This document shows, one piece after another, positions 8,348 through 20,716 of a stretch of 64,000 nucleotides of DNA (position 1 is its first letter; every line of letters begins with the position of its first letter). The position numbers were made by a program, and so were the translations under genes. The notes under the pieces are model-generated. The model did not search any database. It saw nothing but the letters and a program-made list of their open reading frames with translations, and had not been told where the DNA came from. This stretch comes from Tritonibacter litoralis (GTDB lineage Bacteria; Pseudomonadota; Alphaproteobacteria; Rhodobacterales; Rhodobacteraceae), in assembly GCF_009496005.1 (NCBI RefSeq), contig NZ_WIBF01000008.1:124001-188000 (forward strand), read 5' to 3'.

Positions 8348-10723
8348 ATGGCCCTGTCACGGCGAACCGGCCAAAGGTTCCAGGCCTCGATCTGGCCCGG
8401 GTTTGTGGACGCCATGACCGGCCTCTTGCTGGTGCTGATGTTTGTCCTCACCATTTTTATGATGGTGCAATTTGTGCTGCGTGAGACGATTTCAGGCCAG
8501 GAAGAGACCATTTCTGGTCAGGAAAACCAGCTTGAACAATTGGCGAGCGAGGTCAGCGCGCTGGCGCAGGCGCTGGGGCTTGAAGAAAGCGAAAACGCGG
8601 CGCTGCAGACCCAATTGGGCGCTTTGAATGCGACATTGACCAGCACACAGGGGCAGTTGACCCGGACCCAACAGGAGCTGGCCGCGGTTTCAGCTGAGCG
8701 GGACCTTACGGCTTCTGAATTGCAAATTGCCCAAGGGCGGATCACCGCCTTTGAGGCGCAGGTGGCCGCCTTGATCACCAGCCGCGATGATGCGGAACGT
8801 CAAGTGTCGGCGCTGACGGCACAACGCGATGATTTGCAGAGCCGTCAGGCCGAATTGCTGAATGAGCAAGAAGCGCTGGATCTGGCATTAGCTTCGGCAC
8901 GGCAAGAGATTGATGCACAAGTGGAAGCTGCCCGGCTGGCCGCAGCCAAACGGGAGGCGCTTGAGGCGCTGATCGCGGATTTGGAACAGGAAGGTGAAAC
9001 CCAAACGGCGGCCATCGCGGACCTGCAGCAACAATTGGACAGCGAAGCGGCCGCGCGCCTGGCCGAAGCCGCCGCAGCCCAGGCCTTGCAGGATCGACTT
9101 AAAAACGCAGATGCGGAACTGACCGCGATGACGCTTGCTTTGGAAGGCCAGCGCCAGGAGGCAGAGGATACGCTGACGTTGTTGGCCGCCGCAGAGGCTG
9201 CGCAATCGCAGTTGAACACACAGCTGGAAGAGGCTTTGGCAACCTTGGAAGCCGCCAAAGCCCAGGCACAGGAGCGGGATATCCTGGCGGAGCGCTTGAC
9301 CCGGGTGCTGGCGCAGATGGATGTGGCGCAATCAGAAGCGGCTGCGCGGGTGTCCGGTCTGGAAGCCGAATTGGACCGGGTCCGGACGAGCGCGGCTGAG
9401 ACGCAGAAATCTTTGAGCAGCGCTTTGGGGGCGGCCCAAGCCGAAGCCTTGCGCACCCAACAAGAGCTGGAACGCCAGTTGCAACAGCAGGCGGAGGAAT
9501 CGGTTCAGACACAAAGCGCCTTTGATGCTGAAATTGCCCGATTGCGGGATGCGCAGGATGCGGCCGCGCGGACCTATGAGCAAGCGCTGGCAGATGCGGC
9601 CTCTGAGCAAGCGGCTTTGGAAGCCCGTGTCAGGGCGCAACTCGCGGATGCGGAACGTGCGTTCCAGTCCGAAAAAGCAGGGCTTGAAGCGCAATTGGCG
9701 CAAAGTAAAACGGATTTGGAAGCTGCACGCGCCTCCACCACAACAACCGAGGACCAGCGGGCCGAAGTGGAAGCTCGCCTACTGATGGCCCTGGAAGAGT
9801 TGGAACGTGCCAATGCGGCCGCGCGGGATGAGGATGTGCTGCAAAGCCGTTTGCTGGCTGCATTGGAAGACAAAGAAAGCGCAGAGACCGCTGCCGCAGA
9901 AAACCGCGATCTGGCACAGGAGCGCGCGAATTTGTTGGCGCAGGCGCGTGCGGCACTGGCGGAAGAGCAGGATATTTCGGCCGAAGCCCAACGTCAGACC
10001 GCCTTGTTGAACCAACAAGTGTCGGCCCTGCGGGAACAATTGGGGGGGCTGCAGGCGCTTTTGGATGATTATGAGGCGCGCGATGCGGCGCAGTCCGTAC
10101 AGCTGCAGAGCCTGGGCCAAGACCTGAATGCGGCGCTGGCGCGCGCGGCCTCTGAGGAGCGCAAACGGCGGTTGCTGGAAGAAGAAGAACGCAAACGTCT
10201 GGAAGAAGAGGCGGCGGCGCTGGCATTGAAAGCAGAGGCTTTGGAAGCGGAAAGCGAAGATCTGGCGCGGTACCGGTCGGAGTTCTTTGGGCGTTTGCGT
10301 GATGTTCTGGGCAATCAGGATGGGGTCCGGATCCAGGGCGACCGATTTGTTTTTGCCTCGGAAGTTCTGTTTGACGCGGGCAGCGCGGATCTGTCGGATG
10401 CGGGACGTGCAGAGATTGCAAAAGTGGCGCAGATCCTGCAAAGCGTTGCGGCTGCAATCCCCCCAGAACTGGGCTGGATTATCCGCGTCGATGGGCACAC
10501 GGATAATGATCCGCTGATCAATCACCCCAAATTCGCCGATAACTGGGAGCTGAGCCAAGGGCGGGCATTGTCCGTGGTGCGGTACATGGTGGAGAGCCTG
10601 GGCCTGCCACCGGAACGTCTGGCGGCCAATGGGTTTGGCGAATTCCAACCGGTAAACGCGGCGGACACGCCTGAAGCGCGGGCCCAGAACCGGCGGATTG
10701 AGTTGAAATTTACCGAGCGATAA
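8348..10723 (+). CDS. MotB-like protein: one TM helix, very long coiled coil, C-terminal OmpA domain (791 aa)
   Basis: An N-terminal helix (DAMTGLLLVLMFVLTIFMMV) carries an aspartate at its cytoplasmic start, in the position of the proton-carrying Asp of MotB. From ~55 to ~640 the sequence is an almost uninterrupted Ala/Glu/Gln/Leu coiled coil. The C-terminal ~130 residues are an OmpA-like peptidoglycan-binding domain: VLFDAGSADLSDAGRAEI, VDGHTDNDPL, LSQGRALSVVRYM and AQNRRIEL. The length of the rod is unusual: it would hold the peptidoglycan anchor far from the channel or fold back. Coupled to the upstream MotA-like gene by a 3-bp gap. Confidence 0.87.
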   Translation: MALSRRTGQRFQASIWPGFVDAMTGLLLVLMFVLTIFMMVQFVLRETISGQEETISGQENQLEQLASEVSALAQALGLEESENAALQTQLGALNATLTSTQGQLTRTQQELAAVSAERDLTASELQIAQGRITAFEAQVAALITSRDDAERQVSALTAQRDDLQSRQAELLNEQEALDLALASARQEIDAQVEAARLAAAKREALEALIADLEQEGETQTAAIADLQQQLDSEAAARLAEAAAAQALQDRLKNADAELTAMTLALEGQRQEAEDTLTLLAAAEAAQSQLNTQLEEALATLEAAKAQAQERDILAERLTRVLAQMDVAQSEAAARVSGLEAELDRVRTSAAETQKSLSSALGAAQAEALRTQQELERQLQQQAEESVQTQSAFDAEIARLRDAQDAAARTYEQALADAASEQAALEARVRAQLADAERAFQSEKAGLEAQLAQSKTDLEAARASTTTTEDQRAEVEARLLMALEELERANAAARDEDVLQSRLLAALEDKESAETAAAENRDLAQERANLLAQARAALAEEQDISAEAQRQTALLNQQVSALREQLGGLQALLDDYEARDAAQSVQLQSLGQDLNAALARAASEERKRRLLEEEERKRLEEEAAALALKAEALEAESEDLARYRSEFFGRLRDVLGNQDGVRIQGDRFVFASEVLFDAGSADLSDAGRAEIAKVAQILQSVAAAIPPELGWIIRVDGHTDNDPLINHPKFADNWELSQGRALSVVRYMVESLGLPPERLAANGFGEFQPVNAADTPEARAQNRRIELKFTER

Positions 10724-10727
10724 AAGG

Positions 10728-10816
10728 GGCGGGGCGCTCCCGCCCAGTGCGGCTGACTCCCTGGCGGGGGTCACGCACTGGTTGGGCGTAGCGCCTTGTG
10801 CTGTCGCACAAGGCGC
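10728..10816. terminator. Two GC-rich hairpins between convergent genes
   Basis: The gap between the OmpA-domain gene and the convergent M23 gene has GGGCGGG/CCCGCCC near 10,729 and a perfect 11-bp hairpin GCGCCTTGTGC / GCACAAGGCGC (10,791-10,801 and 10,806-10,816, TGTC loop). There is no long T tract, so efficient intrinsic termination is uncertain. Confidence 0.5.
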
Positions 10817-10827
10817 GATGGCGCGCG

Positions 10828-11796
10828 TTAGTTCACAAGGATGCTTGTAACAGCCTGATCGATCACTTGTCCGGCTCGTACAAGGCGGGCGGTGCCGGTG
10901 TATTCCCCTTTGGGCCAGTTGGTCTCTCGCAGGCGACGCCCTGCGGCGCGGAAAAACTGCGATTGGGCTTTGGGGAGCTCTTCAGTGTGGGAAATGAACG
11001 CGCCCTGCGGGCCAGTAATTTGCAATTCCAATTGATCGCCAAGGCGACCTCCAAAGGCGTAGCCCCAAAATACAAGAGCAGGTGCCGCGGGTGATAATGT
11101 GTCCGCCGCCGCAGTGCCCGCGCGTATAGCGTCGTAATCGGGCAAAGTGGCGCTGAAACCCGTGGCAAGGAGGCCACCGGGGGTATAGGGAACTGGGTCC
11201 GACCAGAGGGTGTCGGCGCTTTGTGAACAACTTGTGCCCAGGGCTTCAGGTGTAAAAGGGTCCACAACCGCGCCGTTCTTGCGCACCGAGAGATGCAGAT
11301 GGGGGAACTGGGTTTGCCCAGACAGCCCGATCTCCCCCAAAGGGGTGCCAGCGGCGACCGTCTGGCCCGGTTCCACCAAGACGGATCCCTGTTTCAGGTG
11401 GCAATATTGGGTTTCCCAGCCGTCATTGTGTTTCAGAACCACACCGTTGCCGCATTCGCGTCCTTGGATCTGGTCAGCATGGGCGTCCGTGTAGCGCTGA
11501 TCTACCATCGAATTGCGCACGCCCGCCACAACTCCGGGTGCTGCGGCCAGAACCGCTACGCCTGCGTGCATCTCCAATAGTGTGGGAAGGGCGATGTCGG
11601 TGCCTTTGTGGCCGTCATAAGTCAGGCCCTGGCAGCGGAAATCCTGTGCCTCGGGGCCAGGGTCGTGATCCACGTATTGCTGGATGTGGCAACTGTCACC
11701 CAGGGTGCAGTCAACGGGCCAGTGCAACAAAAAATCGCTCGCGCCCAAGGGGGGCGCGAGCGTTGTTGCAAAGGCAATTGCCCAAGCCTGTTTCAT
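10828..11796 (-). CDS. Secreted M23-family metallopeptidase
   Basis: 322 aa. The N-terminus (MKQAWAIAFATTLAPPLGAS) is a signal peptide. The LytM/M23 zinc motifs are present: GHKGTDIALP (HxxxD, ~63-67) and PHLHLSVR (HxH). Between them lies the usual beta-roll (GNGVVLKHNDGWETQYCHL). M23 enzymes cut peptide cross-links in peptidoglycan; with both zinc motifs complete it may be active rather than a degenerate activator. The C-terminal ~100 residues are an extra beta-rich region. Paired cysteines fit a periplasmic location. Only 4 bp separate its start from the stop of clpA, so it may be co-transcribed from clpA. Confidence 0.9.
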   Translation of the reverse strand: MKQAWAIAFATTLAPPLGASDFLLHWPVDCTLGDSCHIQQYVDHDPGPEAQDFRCQGLTYDGHKGTDIALPTLLEMHAGVAVLAAAPGVVAGVRNSMVDQRYTDAHADQIQGRECGNGVVLKHNDGWETQYCHLKQGSVLVEPGQTVAAGTPLGEIGLSGQTQFPHLHLSVRKNGAVVDPFTPEALGTSCSQSADTLWSDPVPYTPGGLLATGFSATLPDYDAIRAGTAAADTLSPAAPALVFWGYAFGGRLGDQLELQITGPQGAFISHTEELPKAQSQFFRAAGRRLRETNWPKGEYTGTARLVRAGQVIDQAVTSILVN

Positions 11797-11800
11797 TCGC

Positions 11801-14131
11801 TTAATCCGCTGTCAGCAGGGGGGGCTTTTTGCCGGAGATGCGCGGTTTGGCGGGGCCTTCGATGCGCAGATCCAGTTTTCCGTCCTTGATGCCAACTTTG
11901 ACCAAGCCACCTTTGGTGAGTTTGCCAAAAAGCAACTCTTCGGCCAGCGGCTTTTTGATATGTTCCTGGATCACCCGGCCCAAGGGGCGCGCGCCCATCT
12001 TCTCATCATAGCCTTTGTCGGCGAGCCATTCGGCAGCTGGGCGGGTCAGCTCGATCGAGACATCGCGGTCCATCAGCTGTGCTTCGAGCTGCAGGACGAA
12101 TTTCTCAACCACTTGCAGGATCACCTCTTTCGGCAGGGCACCGAAGGAGATCACCGCGTCCAGACGGTTGCGGAATTCCGGCGTAAAGGTGCGTTCGATC
12201 GCGGCGGTGTCTTCGCCCTCGCGACGATCGCGACCAAAGCCGACCGCAGCCTTTGCCATATCAGAGGCACCGGCGTTGGAGGTCATGATCAGAACCACAT
12301 TACGGAAGTTTACGTTGCGACCGTTGTGGTCAGTCAGCTGGCCGTTATCCATCACCTGCAACAGGATGTTAAACACATCCGGGTGGGCTTTTTCGATTTC
12401 ATCCAACAGCAGCACACAATGCGGGTGCTGGTCGACGCCATCTGTCAAAAGGCCACCTTGGTCAAAGCCGACATAGCCCGGAGGGGCACCAATCAGGCGT
12501 GAGACCGCGTGTTTCTCCATATATTCGGACATGTCAAAGCGGAGAAGTTCCACACCCAGCTGATCCGCAAGCTGTTTGGCCACCTCGGTCTTACCAACCC
12601 CGGTTGGGCCCGCGAACAGATAGTTGCCGATGGGCTTTTCGGGTTCCCGCAGACCCGCACGGGCCAGTTTGATCGCACTCGACAGCGCATCGATGGCGTC
12701 ATCTTGACCAAAGACCACGCGTTTCAGCGTTTTCTCCAGGTCTTTCAACACTTCGGCATCATCCTTAGAGACACTCTTGGGCGGGATGCGGGCGATTTTG
12801 GCCACGACGGCCTCGACTTCTTTGACGCCGATGGTTTTGCGGCGTTTGCTTTCGGGCACCAGATGCTGTGCCGCACCGGCTTCGTCGATCACATCAATGG
12901 CTTTGTCCGGCAGCTTGCGGTCATTGATGTAACGGGCCGACAGCTCAACCGCGGTTTTGATCGCTTCCGAGGTGAATTTGATCGAGTGGTGATCCTCGAA
13001 ATAGGGCTTCAGACCTTTGAGGATCGCAATCGAATCTTCCACAGAAGGTTCGTTCACGTCGATTTTCTGGAAACGACGGGACAGGGCGCGGTCTTTTTCA
13101 AAATGCTGGCGGAACTCTTTGTAGGTGGTGGAGCCCATGGTGCGCAGCTTGCCGCCTTGAAGCGCAGGCTTCAGGAGGTTTGAGGCATCCATGGCCCCAC
13201 CCGAGGTGGCACCAGCCCCAATGACAGTGTGGATTTCGTCGATAAACAGAACCGCGTCGGGATGGTCTTCCAGCTCGGTCACGACGGCCTTCAGCCGTTC
13301 CTCGAAATCGCCACGATACCGGGTGCCTGCTAGAAGCGCGCCCATATCAAGGGAATAGATGGTGGTGCCGGACAGAACACTTGGAACCTCACCTTGGACA
13401 ATCTTGCGGGCCAGACCTTCGGCAATGGCGGTCTTACCAACACCGGGGTCGCCCACCAAAAGCGGGTTGTTCTTGCGGCGACGGCACAGAACCTGAATGC
13501 AACGTTCAACTTCATGTGAACGGCCGATCAGCGGGTCGATATCGCCATCGCGGGACTTCTCGTTGAGGTCGACGCAATATTTGGCCAGCGCGCTCTCTTT
13601 CTTTTCGCCGCCCTCGGATTGTGGGGGCTGCTGCGAAGTCTCTTCATAGTCTTCGGCACCACTGACGGTGCGGTTCTCGCCAAAGGCGGGATCCTTGGCC
13701 ACGCCATGCGCGATGAAGTTCACCGCGTCATAACGGGTCATTTCCTGATCCTGCAGGAAATAGGCCGCGTCGCTTTCGCGTTCCGCAAAGATCGCAACCA
13801 GCACATTGGCACCGGTCACCTCGGTGCGGCCAGAGGATTGCACATGGATCGCCGCGCGTTGGATAACCCGTTGAAAAGCAGCGGTGGGCACAGCTTCGGA
13901 TCCCTCGACGCTGGTGACCAAATTGGCCAGCTCTTCATCCACAAATTCCAACAGAGCCGCGCGCAATTCCGTGAGATCAACACTACAGGCCTGCATGACA
14001 CGGGCCGCGTCAGGTTCATCTGTTAGAGCCAGCAGCAAATGCTCCAGCGTTGCAAATTCATGACGTCGATCATTCGCCAGCGCCAGCGCTGCGTGAATGG
14101 CCTGTTCGAGCGTGTTCGAGAATGAAGGCAC
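11801..14131 (-). CDS. clpA: ATP-dependent Clp protease ATP-binding subunit ClpA
   Basis: 776 aa, standard ClpA length. Domains in order: N-terminal Clp repeat domain (~1-150), an acidic linker, AAA module 1 with [13 protein letters not shown] and VLFIDEIHT, and AAA module 2 with [13 protein letters not shown] and [10 protein letters not shown]. The short ClpA-type middle, without the ClpB coiled coil, separates them. ClpA unfolds substrates, including N-degron proteins brought by ClpS, for ClpP. No clpS-like gene is adjacent: the 194 bp upstream hold no convincing ORF, so the adaptor must be elsewhere or absent. The M23 gene follows at 4 bp. Confidence 0.97.
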   Translation of the reverse strand: MPSFSNTLEQAIHAALALANDRRHEFATLEHLLLALTDEPDAARVMQACSVDLTELRAALLEFVDEELANLVTSVEGSEAVPTAAFQRVIQRAAIHVQSSGRTEVTGANVLVAIFAERESDAAYFLQDQEMTRYDAVNFIAHGVAKDPAFGENRTVSGAEDYEETSQQPPQSEGGEKKESALAKYCVDLNEKSRDGDIDPLIGRSHEVERCIQVLCRRRKNNPLLVGDPGVGKTAIAEGLARKIVQGEVPSVLSGTTIYSLDMGALLAGTRYRGDFEERLKAVVTELEDHPDAVLFIDEIHTVIGAGATSGGAMDASNLLKPALQGGKLRTMGSTTYKEFRQHFEKDRALSRRFQKIDVNEPSVEDSIAILKGLKPYFEDHHSIKFTSEAIKTAVELSARYINDRKLPDKAIDVIDEAGAAQHLVPESKRRKTIGVKEVEAVVAKIARIPPKSVSKDDAEVLKDLEKTLKRVVFGQDDAIDALSSAIKLARAGLREPEKPIGNYLFAGPTGVGKTEVAKQLADQLGVELLRFDMSEYMEKHAVSRLIGAPPGYVGFDQGGLLTDGVDQHPHCVLLLDEIEKAHPDVFNILLQVMDNGQLTDHNGRNVNFRNVVLIMTSNAGASDMAKAAVGFGRDRREGEDTAAIERTFTPEFRNRLDAVISFGALPKEVILQVVEKFVLQLEAQLMDRDVSIELTRPAAEWLADKGYDEKMGARPLGRVIQEHIKKPLAEELLFGKLTKGGLVKVGIKDGKLDLRIEGPAKPRISGKKPPLLTAD

Positions 14132-14325
14132 GGGCGTGCTCCTCTGTCTTGGGTTTCTGGATCCCTGGCCGGTTTGAAGCCTTCTGGCATCTATTAACCA
14201 AGGATCCTTCGTTCAACCTTGTCTCCATATTATTAGAGTTTGGTTGATCTGGCGGCGGCTTCAAGAGGTTTCTTTCATTTTGCGGTCACAAAACCTCCGG
14301 TTTCATTACGTCAGATCGCGGAGGC

Positions 14326-15093
14326 TCAGAAATTATCCTTTCGCCGCCGTATCTCTGTAAACACGGCCAACGGCTCTTGATCTGTCATGTCCAACGCCGC
14401 TTTTACCGAAGGCTCAGCGGCCCTCAGAAACGGGTTTGTGGCACGTTCAAGTGCCAGTGAAGATGGCACTGTTGGGCGACCTTGGGCACGTGCTTCATCA
14501 ATATCAGCGACGCGTTTGATCAAGGCCGGGTTATCTGCTTCGATTGTGAGGGCAAATTTTGCGTTTGCTTGAGTGTATTCATGCCCTGAATATACAATAG
14601 TTGCTTCTGGCAGACTGGCAAGAGCACAAAGGCTGGTCCAAGCCTGTTCCGGGGTGCCTTCAAATAGCCGCCCGCACCCAAGGGCCATCAAGCTGTCGGC
14701 GGTAAACGCGGCGTTCGAGGCCGGGAAATGAAACGCGATATGGCCAATTGTGTGACCAGAGACATCCAGAACATGCATGTCTTCGCCCAGGATTTTCAGA
14801 ACATCGCCGTCCGCGACCTCTTGATCCAAGGGGGGGAGGCGGTGGGCGTCAGCGGCAGCGCCGATGACTGTGCTGCCATATTGGTCCCGCAGTGTCGCCA
14901 CGGCGATGATGTGGTCGTCATGATGATGAGTGATCAAAATATAGTCGAGCCCCCAGCCGCGTGCTTTTAAGGCAGCTTCCAGTGGCGCGGCTTCGGGTGC
15001 ATCGACCAAAGCAGTTTCGCCAGTTTCGTTGTTATGCAACAAAAAGGCGTAATTGTCGGTACGACAGGGCAGGGTTACGATTTCCAGGGGCAT
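14326..15093 (-). CDS. gloB: Hydroxyacylglutathione hydrolase (glyoxalase II)
   Basis: 255 aa with start at 15,093 ([17 protein letters not shown]); an in-frame start 15 bp upstream is less likely. The metallo-beta-lactamase motif THHHDDH is at residues 55-61, followed by [12 protein letters not shown] and [15 protein letters not shown], all typical of glyoxalase II. The C-terminal substrate-binding part ends in NPFLRA...[11 protein letters not shown]. It hydrolyses S-lactoylglutathione in methylglyoxal detoxification. It is divergent from the methyltransferase gene; 61 bp between start codons must carry both promoters. Confidence 0.96.
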   Translation of the reverse strand: MPLEIVTLPCRTDNYAFLLHNNETGETALVDAPEAAPLEAALKARGWGLDYILITHHHDDHIIAVATLRDQYGSTVIGAAADAHRLPPLDQEVADGDVLKILGEDMHVLDVSGHTIGHIAFHFPASNAAFTADSLMALGCGRLFEGTPEQAWTSLCALASLPEATIVYSGHEYTQANAKFALTIEADNPALIKRVADIDEARAQGRPTVPSSLALERATNPFLRAAEPSVKAALDMTDQEPLAVFTEIRRRKDNF

Positions 15094-15154
15094 GGTGTTT
15101 CGTCTCAAGATTGCTAAACTGCGCCCAGTTTGGCCAAAGGAGTGCGCGGCTGCA

Positions 15155-15934
15155 ATGTATCTGGACGTTCAAGATTTGCGGAACTTCTATTATCGAAGCA
15201 AATTGGGGCGTGCCGCACAGGCTTCCATCCGAACGCGCCTGATGGAGTTGTGGCCGGACGTCGAAGGGGAAACGGTTGCGGGCTTTGGCTTTGCTGCGCC
15301 GTTGTTGCGTCCCTACCTTAAATCAGCACGGCGGGTTGTCGCCCTAATGCCTGGCCCCCAAGGGGTGATGCAATGGCCTGCGGGGCAACCAAATGTTTCT
15401 GTCCTGTGCGAAGAGACCCAGTGGCCATTGGACACAGGTCACGTGGATCGGCTTGTGGTGATGCACGGGTTGGAAACCTCCGAGCGGCCAACCCAATTGC
15501 TGGAAGAATGTTTTCGCGTTCTGGGGCCGGGGGGGCGCGCCGTCTTTATTGTGCCGAACCGTGCGGGGCTTTGGGTGCGTTCGGATCAAACGCCGTTCGG
15601 CTTTGGGCGCCCTTACACGTTGGGCCAATTGGAAAGCCAGCTGCGCAGCCATCAGTTTGAGATCGAAAGCCATATCGCCGCGCTGTATCTGCCACCAAGT
15701 GAGCAGCGATTCTGGTTGCGGTCGATGCGCCTCTTTGAACGGGTCGGGCGTCGGCTGCCCACGGTTCTGGCCGGGGGTGTGTTTTTGGTCGAGGTCCGCA
15801 AACAATCCTATCCTCAGTCGGGCAATCGTATCAAATCTGGAAACCCTGGCCGCATTCGTGTTCTTGAAGGATTGTCAAATCCGCTACCGGAACTGGCGTG
15901 GAAAGCGCGCGAAGAGGTTCGGGGCGACCTGTAA
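15155..15934 (+). CDS. Class I SAM-dependent methyltransferase (type 11-like)
   Basis: 259 aa from the ATG at 15,155, which has AAAGGAG 12 bp upstream; the frame is open earlier but overlaps gloB. The glycine motif is atypical ([15 protein letters not shown]), followed by an acidic/Asp region and [16 protein letters not shown], then [21 protein letters not shown], the classic post-motif segment of methyltransferase 11 proteins. The substrate is unknown. Homologues of this type often sit near gloB in Rhodobacteraceae; I infer no pathway link. Confidence 0.78.
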   Translation: MYLDVQDLRNFYYRSKLGRAAQASIRTRLMELWPDVEGETVAGFGFAAPLLRPYLKSARRVVALMPGPQGVMQWPAGQPNVSVLCEETQWPLDTGHVDRLVVMHGLETSERPTQLLEECFRVLGPGGRAVFIVPNRAGLWVRSDQTPFGFGRPYTLGQLESQLRSHQFEIESHIAALYLPPSEQRFWLRSMRLFERVGRRLPTVLAGGVFLVEVRKQSYPQSGNRIKSGNPGRIRVLEGLSNPLPELAWKAREEVRGDL

Positions 15935-16266
15935 ATGTGATTCCCGGATTGCGCGAGATTTGAACGCGTTTCACGACCGGTTGCATGTTTTTCAGGCGTG
16001 TTAGCGAACACAGATCACGAAAAATGTCGGATGCGTGTGACGTTTTTCAAGGCTTTATCTTGGGTAAAAGCGTCGCAGTTTGGGTAAGCCCTTGAAAACA
16101 CGTGTGTCGCATAAATGAAATAAGATTTTAAGGCAGTTGATAGGTTGGTAACGCTCTGCTACATCCACGCTGATTTTGATGCCCTGCCGACACCGGGGGG
16201 CTCACTCACGCCCCCGGACGCGCGCGAAAGCCTGCCAACCGGGGCCTAAGTATCGGAAGGGTGGAC
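15935..16266 (+). promoter_or_regulatory. Leader/promoter region of the atp operon
   Basis: 332 bp without a gene. It should hold the promoter of atpHAGDC. A stable hairpin CCGGGGG / CCCCCGG (16,193-16,199 and 16,211-16,217) lies about 50 bp before the atpH start, in the probable 5' leader. I could not pick a convincing -35/-10 pair. Confidence 0.45.
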
Positions 16267-16827
16267 GTGTCCGAACCAGCTTCGATTTCCGCAGGCATTG
16301 CCGCGCGCTATGCCACCGCGATCTTTGAGATCGCGGAAGAGAGCAAGTCTCTCGATAGTCTTGAAACCAGCATTAACGACCTGGCCACCGCATTGGCTGA
16401 CAGCGCTGAGCTGTCTGAGCTGATCAACTCCCCGGTCGTTTCACGTGACGCACAAGGTGCAGCGATCATTGCTGTTGCGGAAAAGATGGGTGTTGATCCC
16501 ATTGTTCGCAACACGCTGGCGCTGATGGCTGAAAAACGCCGCCTGTTTGTACTGCCTGCGCTGATTGATGCGCTGCGTGCGCGTCTGGCCGAAGCCCGCG
16601 GTGAAGTCACCGCCGAAGTGATCTCAGCCAAAGCGCTGACAAAAACCCAGAGCGAAAAGCTGGCCAAGACTTTGGCCGAACGCGTGGGCAAGAAAGTCAC
16701 GATTAACGCAAGCGTCGATGCAAGCATCATCGGCGGACTCGTCGTAAAAGTGGGCTCGAAGATGATCGATAGCTCGATCCGCTCCAAGCTCAACTCTCTA
16801 CAGAATGCAATGAAAGAGGTCGGATAA
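16267..16827 (+). CDS. atpH: F1 ATP synthase subunit delta
   Basis: 186 aa. I prefer the GTG at 16,267 (VSEPASISAGIAARYA) over the in-frame GTG at 16,261, because GGAAGG ends at 16,260 and gives a proper 6-bp spacing only to the second. The protein has the OSCP/delta N-terminal helical bundle (RYATAIFEIAEES...SLDSLETSI) and C-terminal signature (DASIIGGLVVKVGSKMIDSSIRSKL). It forms part of the stator linking F1 to the b subunits. First gene of atpHAGDC; the stop TAA abuts the atpA ATG. Fo genes are not in this window, as usual in Rhodobacterales where F1 and Fo operons are separate. Confidence 0.96.
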   Translation: MSEPASISAGIAARYATAIFEIAEESKSLDSLETSINDLATALADSAELSELINSPVVSRDAQGAAIIAVAEKMGVDPIVRNTLALMAEKRRLFVLPALIDALRARLAEARGEVTAEVISAKALTKTQSEKLAKTLAERVGKKVTINASVDASIIGGLVVKVGSKMIDSSIRSKLNSLQNAMKEVG

Positions 16828-18369
16828 ATGGGTATCCAAGCTGCAGAGATTTCTGCGATCCTGAAAGACCAAATCAAGAATTTTGGTCAAGAAGCAGAGG
16901 TGGCCGAAATCGGTCGCGTGCTGTCCGTCGGTGACGGTATCGCTCGTGTATACGGCCTGGATAATGTCCAAGCCGGCGAGATGGTCGAATTCCCCGGTGG
17001 CATCATGGGCATGGCTCTGAACCTGGAAGCCGACAACGTTGGTGTTGTTATCTTCGGTTCTGACCGTGACATTAAAGAAGGCGACACCGTTAAGCGCACC
17101 AACTCCATCGTGGACGTACCTACAGGTGACGGTCTGCTGGGCCGCGTTGTTGACGGTCTGGGCAACCCGCTGGACGGCAAAGGTCCGATCGTTTCGGACA
17201 AGCGTGGCGTTGCAGACGTCAAAGCGCCTGGCATCATCCCGCGTAAATCGGTTCACGAGCCGATGGCAACCGGTCTGAAATCCGTTGACGCGATGATCCC
17301 GATCGGCCGTGGCCAGCGTGAGCTGATCATTGGTGACCGTCAGACCGGTAAAACTGCCGTTGCTCTGGACGCGATCCTGAACCAGAAAGTTTACAACGAA
17401 GCTGCAGGCGACGATGAGTACAAGAAACTGTACTGCGTTTACGTTGCTGTTGGTCAGAAGCGCTCGACTGTTGCGCAGCTGGTTAAAAAGCTCGAAGAAA
17501 CTGGTGCGATGGAATATTCCATCGTTGTGGCCGCAACCGCGTCCGACCCGGCACCGATGCAGTTCCTGGCGCCTTATGCGGCGACCGCAATGGCCGAGCA
17601 CTTCCGTGACAACGGCCGTCACGCGCTGATCATCTATGATGATCTGTCCAAGCAAGCGGTTGCTTATCGTCAGATGTCCCTGCTGCTGCGCCGCCCGCCG
17701 GGCCGTGAAGCCTACCCTGGTGACGTTTTCTACCTCCACTCCCGCCTGCTGGAGCGTTCTGCGAAGCTGAACGAAGACTTCGGTGCTGGCTCGCTGACCG
17801 CGCTGCCGATCATCGAAACCCAAGGTGGCGACGTTTCCGCGTTTATTCCGACCAACGTGATCTCGATCACCGACGGTCAGATCTTCCTGGAAACCGAACT
17901 GTTCTACCAAGGTATCCGTCCTGCTGTGAACACCGGTCTGTCGGTTTCGCGTGTGGGCTCCTCGGCTCAGACTGATGCGATGTCTTCGGTTGCCGGTCCG
18001 GTGAAACTGTCGCTGGCTCAGTACCGCGAGATGGCTGCGTTTGCTCAGTTCGGGTCCGACCTTGACGCCGCAACCCAGCAGCTGCTGAACCGTGGTGCAC
18101 GTCTGACAGAGCTGATGAAACAGCCGCAGTACGCGCCGCTGACCAACGCAGAAATCGTTTGCGTCATCTTTGCGGGTACCAACGGTTACCTGGACAAAGT
18201 CGACGTCAAGGACGTAGGCCGTTTTGAAGCAGAGCTTCTGACCTTCCTGCGCGCCAAAAAGGCGGATTTCCTGGACTGGATCCAAACCGAAGATCCGAAG
18301 TTCAAGAAGGGCGAGCCCGTTGAAAAGATGAAGGCTGTTCTCGACGAATTCGCAGCTGACTTCGCATAA
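16828..18369 (+). CDS. atpA: F1 ATP synthase subunit alpha
   Basis: 513 aa, full length. N-terminal beta-barrel ([20 protein letters not shown]), nucleotide fold with P-loop GDRQTGKT (~170-177), and the ATPase alpha/beta signature region near [17 protein letters not shown]. Non-catalytic nucleotide-binding subunit of the alpha3beta3 ring. Begins directly after atpH and is followed by atpG after 14 bp carrying AAGGAGAGAG. Confidence 0.98.
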   Translation: MGIQAAEISAILKDQIKNFGQEAEVAEIGRVLSVGDGIARVYGLDNVQAGEMVEFPGGIMGMALNLEADNVGVVIFGSDRDIKEGDTVKRTNSIVDVPTGDGLLGRVVDGLGNPLDGKGPIVSDKRGVADVKAPGIIPRKSVHEPMATGLKSVDAMIPIGRGQRELIIGDRQTGKTAVALDAILNQKVYNEAAGDDEYKKLYCVYVAVGQKRSTVAQLVKKLEETGAMEYSIVVAATASDPAPMQFLAPYAATAMAEHFRDNGRHALIIYDDLSKQAVAYRQMSLLLRRPPGREAYPGDVFYLHSRLLERSAKLNEDFGAGSLTALPIIETQGGDVSAFIPTNVISITDGQIFLETELFYQGIRPAVNTGLSVSRVGSSAQTDAMSSVAGPVKLSLAQYREMAAFAQFGSDLDAATQQLLNRGARLTELMKQPQYAPLTNAEIVCVIFAGTNGYLDKVDVKDVGRFEAELLTFLRAKKADFLDWIQTEDPKFKKGEPVEKMKAVLDEFAADFA

Positions 18370-18383
18370 GGAGAGAGTAGGAC

Positions 18384-19259
18384 ATGCCTTCTCTCAAGGA
18401 CCTTAAAAACCGGATCCAGAGTGTGAAAAACACTCGGAAGATCACAAAAGCCATGCAAATGGTGGCCGCGGCGAAACTTCGCCGCGCCCAAGAAGCTGCT
18501 GAAGACGCACGTCCCTATGCCAAGCGGTTCAACGCTGTGATGGCGGGGCTGGCGGCTTCGGTCGGCGGCAGCGATACCGCGCCCAAATTGATTGCGGGCA
18601 CCGGCAGCGACCAGGTTCATCTCCTGGTCGTCCTGACGGCGGAGCGCGGCCTCTGTGGCGGCTTCAACTCCAACATCGCGAAACTGGCGCGTCAAAAAGC
18701 CAATGAGCTGAAGGCCCAAGGCAAAACCGTAAAAGTTCTTACGGTTGGCAAAAAAGGCCGCGACGCCCTGAAACGCGATTTCGAAGACTTGTTCGTTGGT
18801 CACGTAGACCTCACCGGCCTCAAGGCTGTGGGTTATGCCAATGCACAGGACATCGCAAAAGACGTGCTGACGCGTTTTGATGCGGGTGAATTCGACGTTG
18901 CAACGATCTTCTTCTCGGAGTTCGTGAACGTTGTGACCCAGATCCCGACCGCGCAGCAGATCATCCCGGCCTCTTATGAGGCAAGCGAAGACGAAGGTCT
19001 TGCGGCTGAATACGACTACGAGCCCAGCGAAGAAGCCATTCTGGCTGACCTGCTGCCGCGTGGTGTGGCCACTCAGATCTTCTCGGCGCTGCTGGAGAAC
19101 GGTGCATCTGAACAAGGTGCCCGGATGAGTGCGATGGACAATGCGACCCGCAACGCGGGCGAAATGATCGACAAGCTGACCATCGAGTACAACCGCTCGC
19201 GTCAGGCTGTGATCACCAGCGAACTGATTGAAATCATTTCGGGCGCTGAGGCGCTCTAA
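18384..19259 (+). CDS. atpG: F1 ATP synthase subunit gamma
   Basis: 291 aa, normal length. N-terminal coiled-coil helix ([25 protein letters not shown]) and C-terminal helix ([28 protein letters not shown]) that together make the rotating shaft; the Rossmann-like middle includes [17 protein letters not shown]. Third gene of the F1 operon, 21 bp before atpD. Confidence 0.98.
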   Translation: MPSLKDLKNRIQSVKNTRKITKAMQMVAAAKLRRAQEAAEDARPYAKRFNAVMAGLAASVGGSDTAPKLIAGTGSDQVHLLVVLTAERGLCGGFNSNIAKLARQKANELKAQGKTVKVLTVGKKGRDALKRDFEDLFVGHVDLTGLKAVGYANAQDIAKDVLTRFDAGEFDVATIFFSEFVNVVTQIPTAQQIIPASYEASEDEGLAAEYDYEPSEEAILADLLPRGVATQIFSALLENGASEQGARMSAMDNATRNAGEMIDKLTIEYNRSRQAVITSELIEIISGAEAL

Positions 19260-20705
<1,446 letters not shown>

Positions 20706-20716
20706 GGAGTATCCCG

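Noticed and set aside
7169-10723. Zorya ZorA-ZorB defence genes
   Set aside because: Domain layout is similar, but no ZorC, ZorD or ZorE follows and the neighbours are backbone genes, so a housekeeping MotAB/ExbBD-like pair is more likely.
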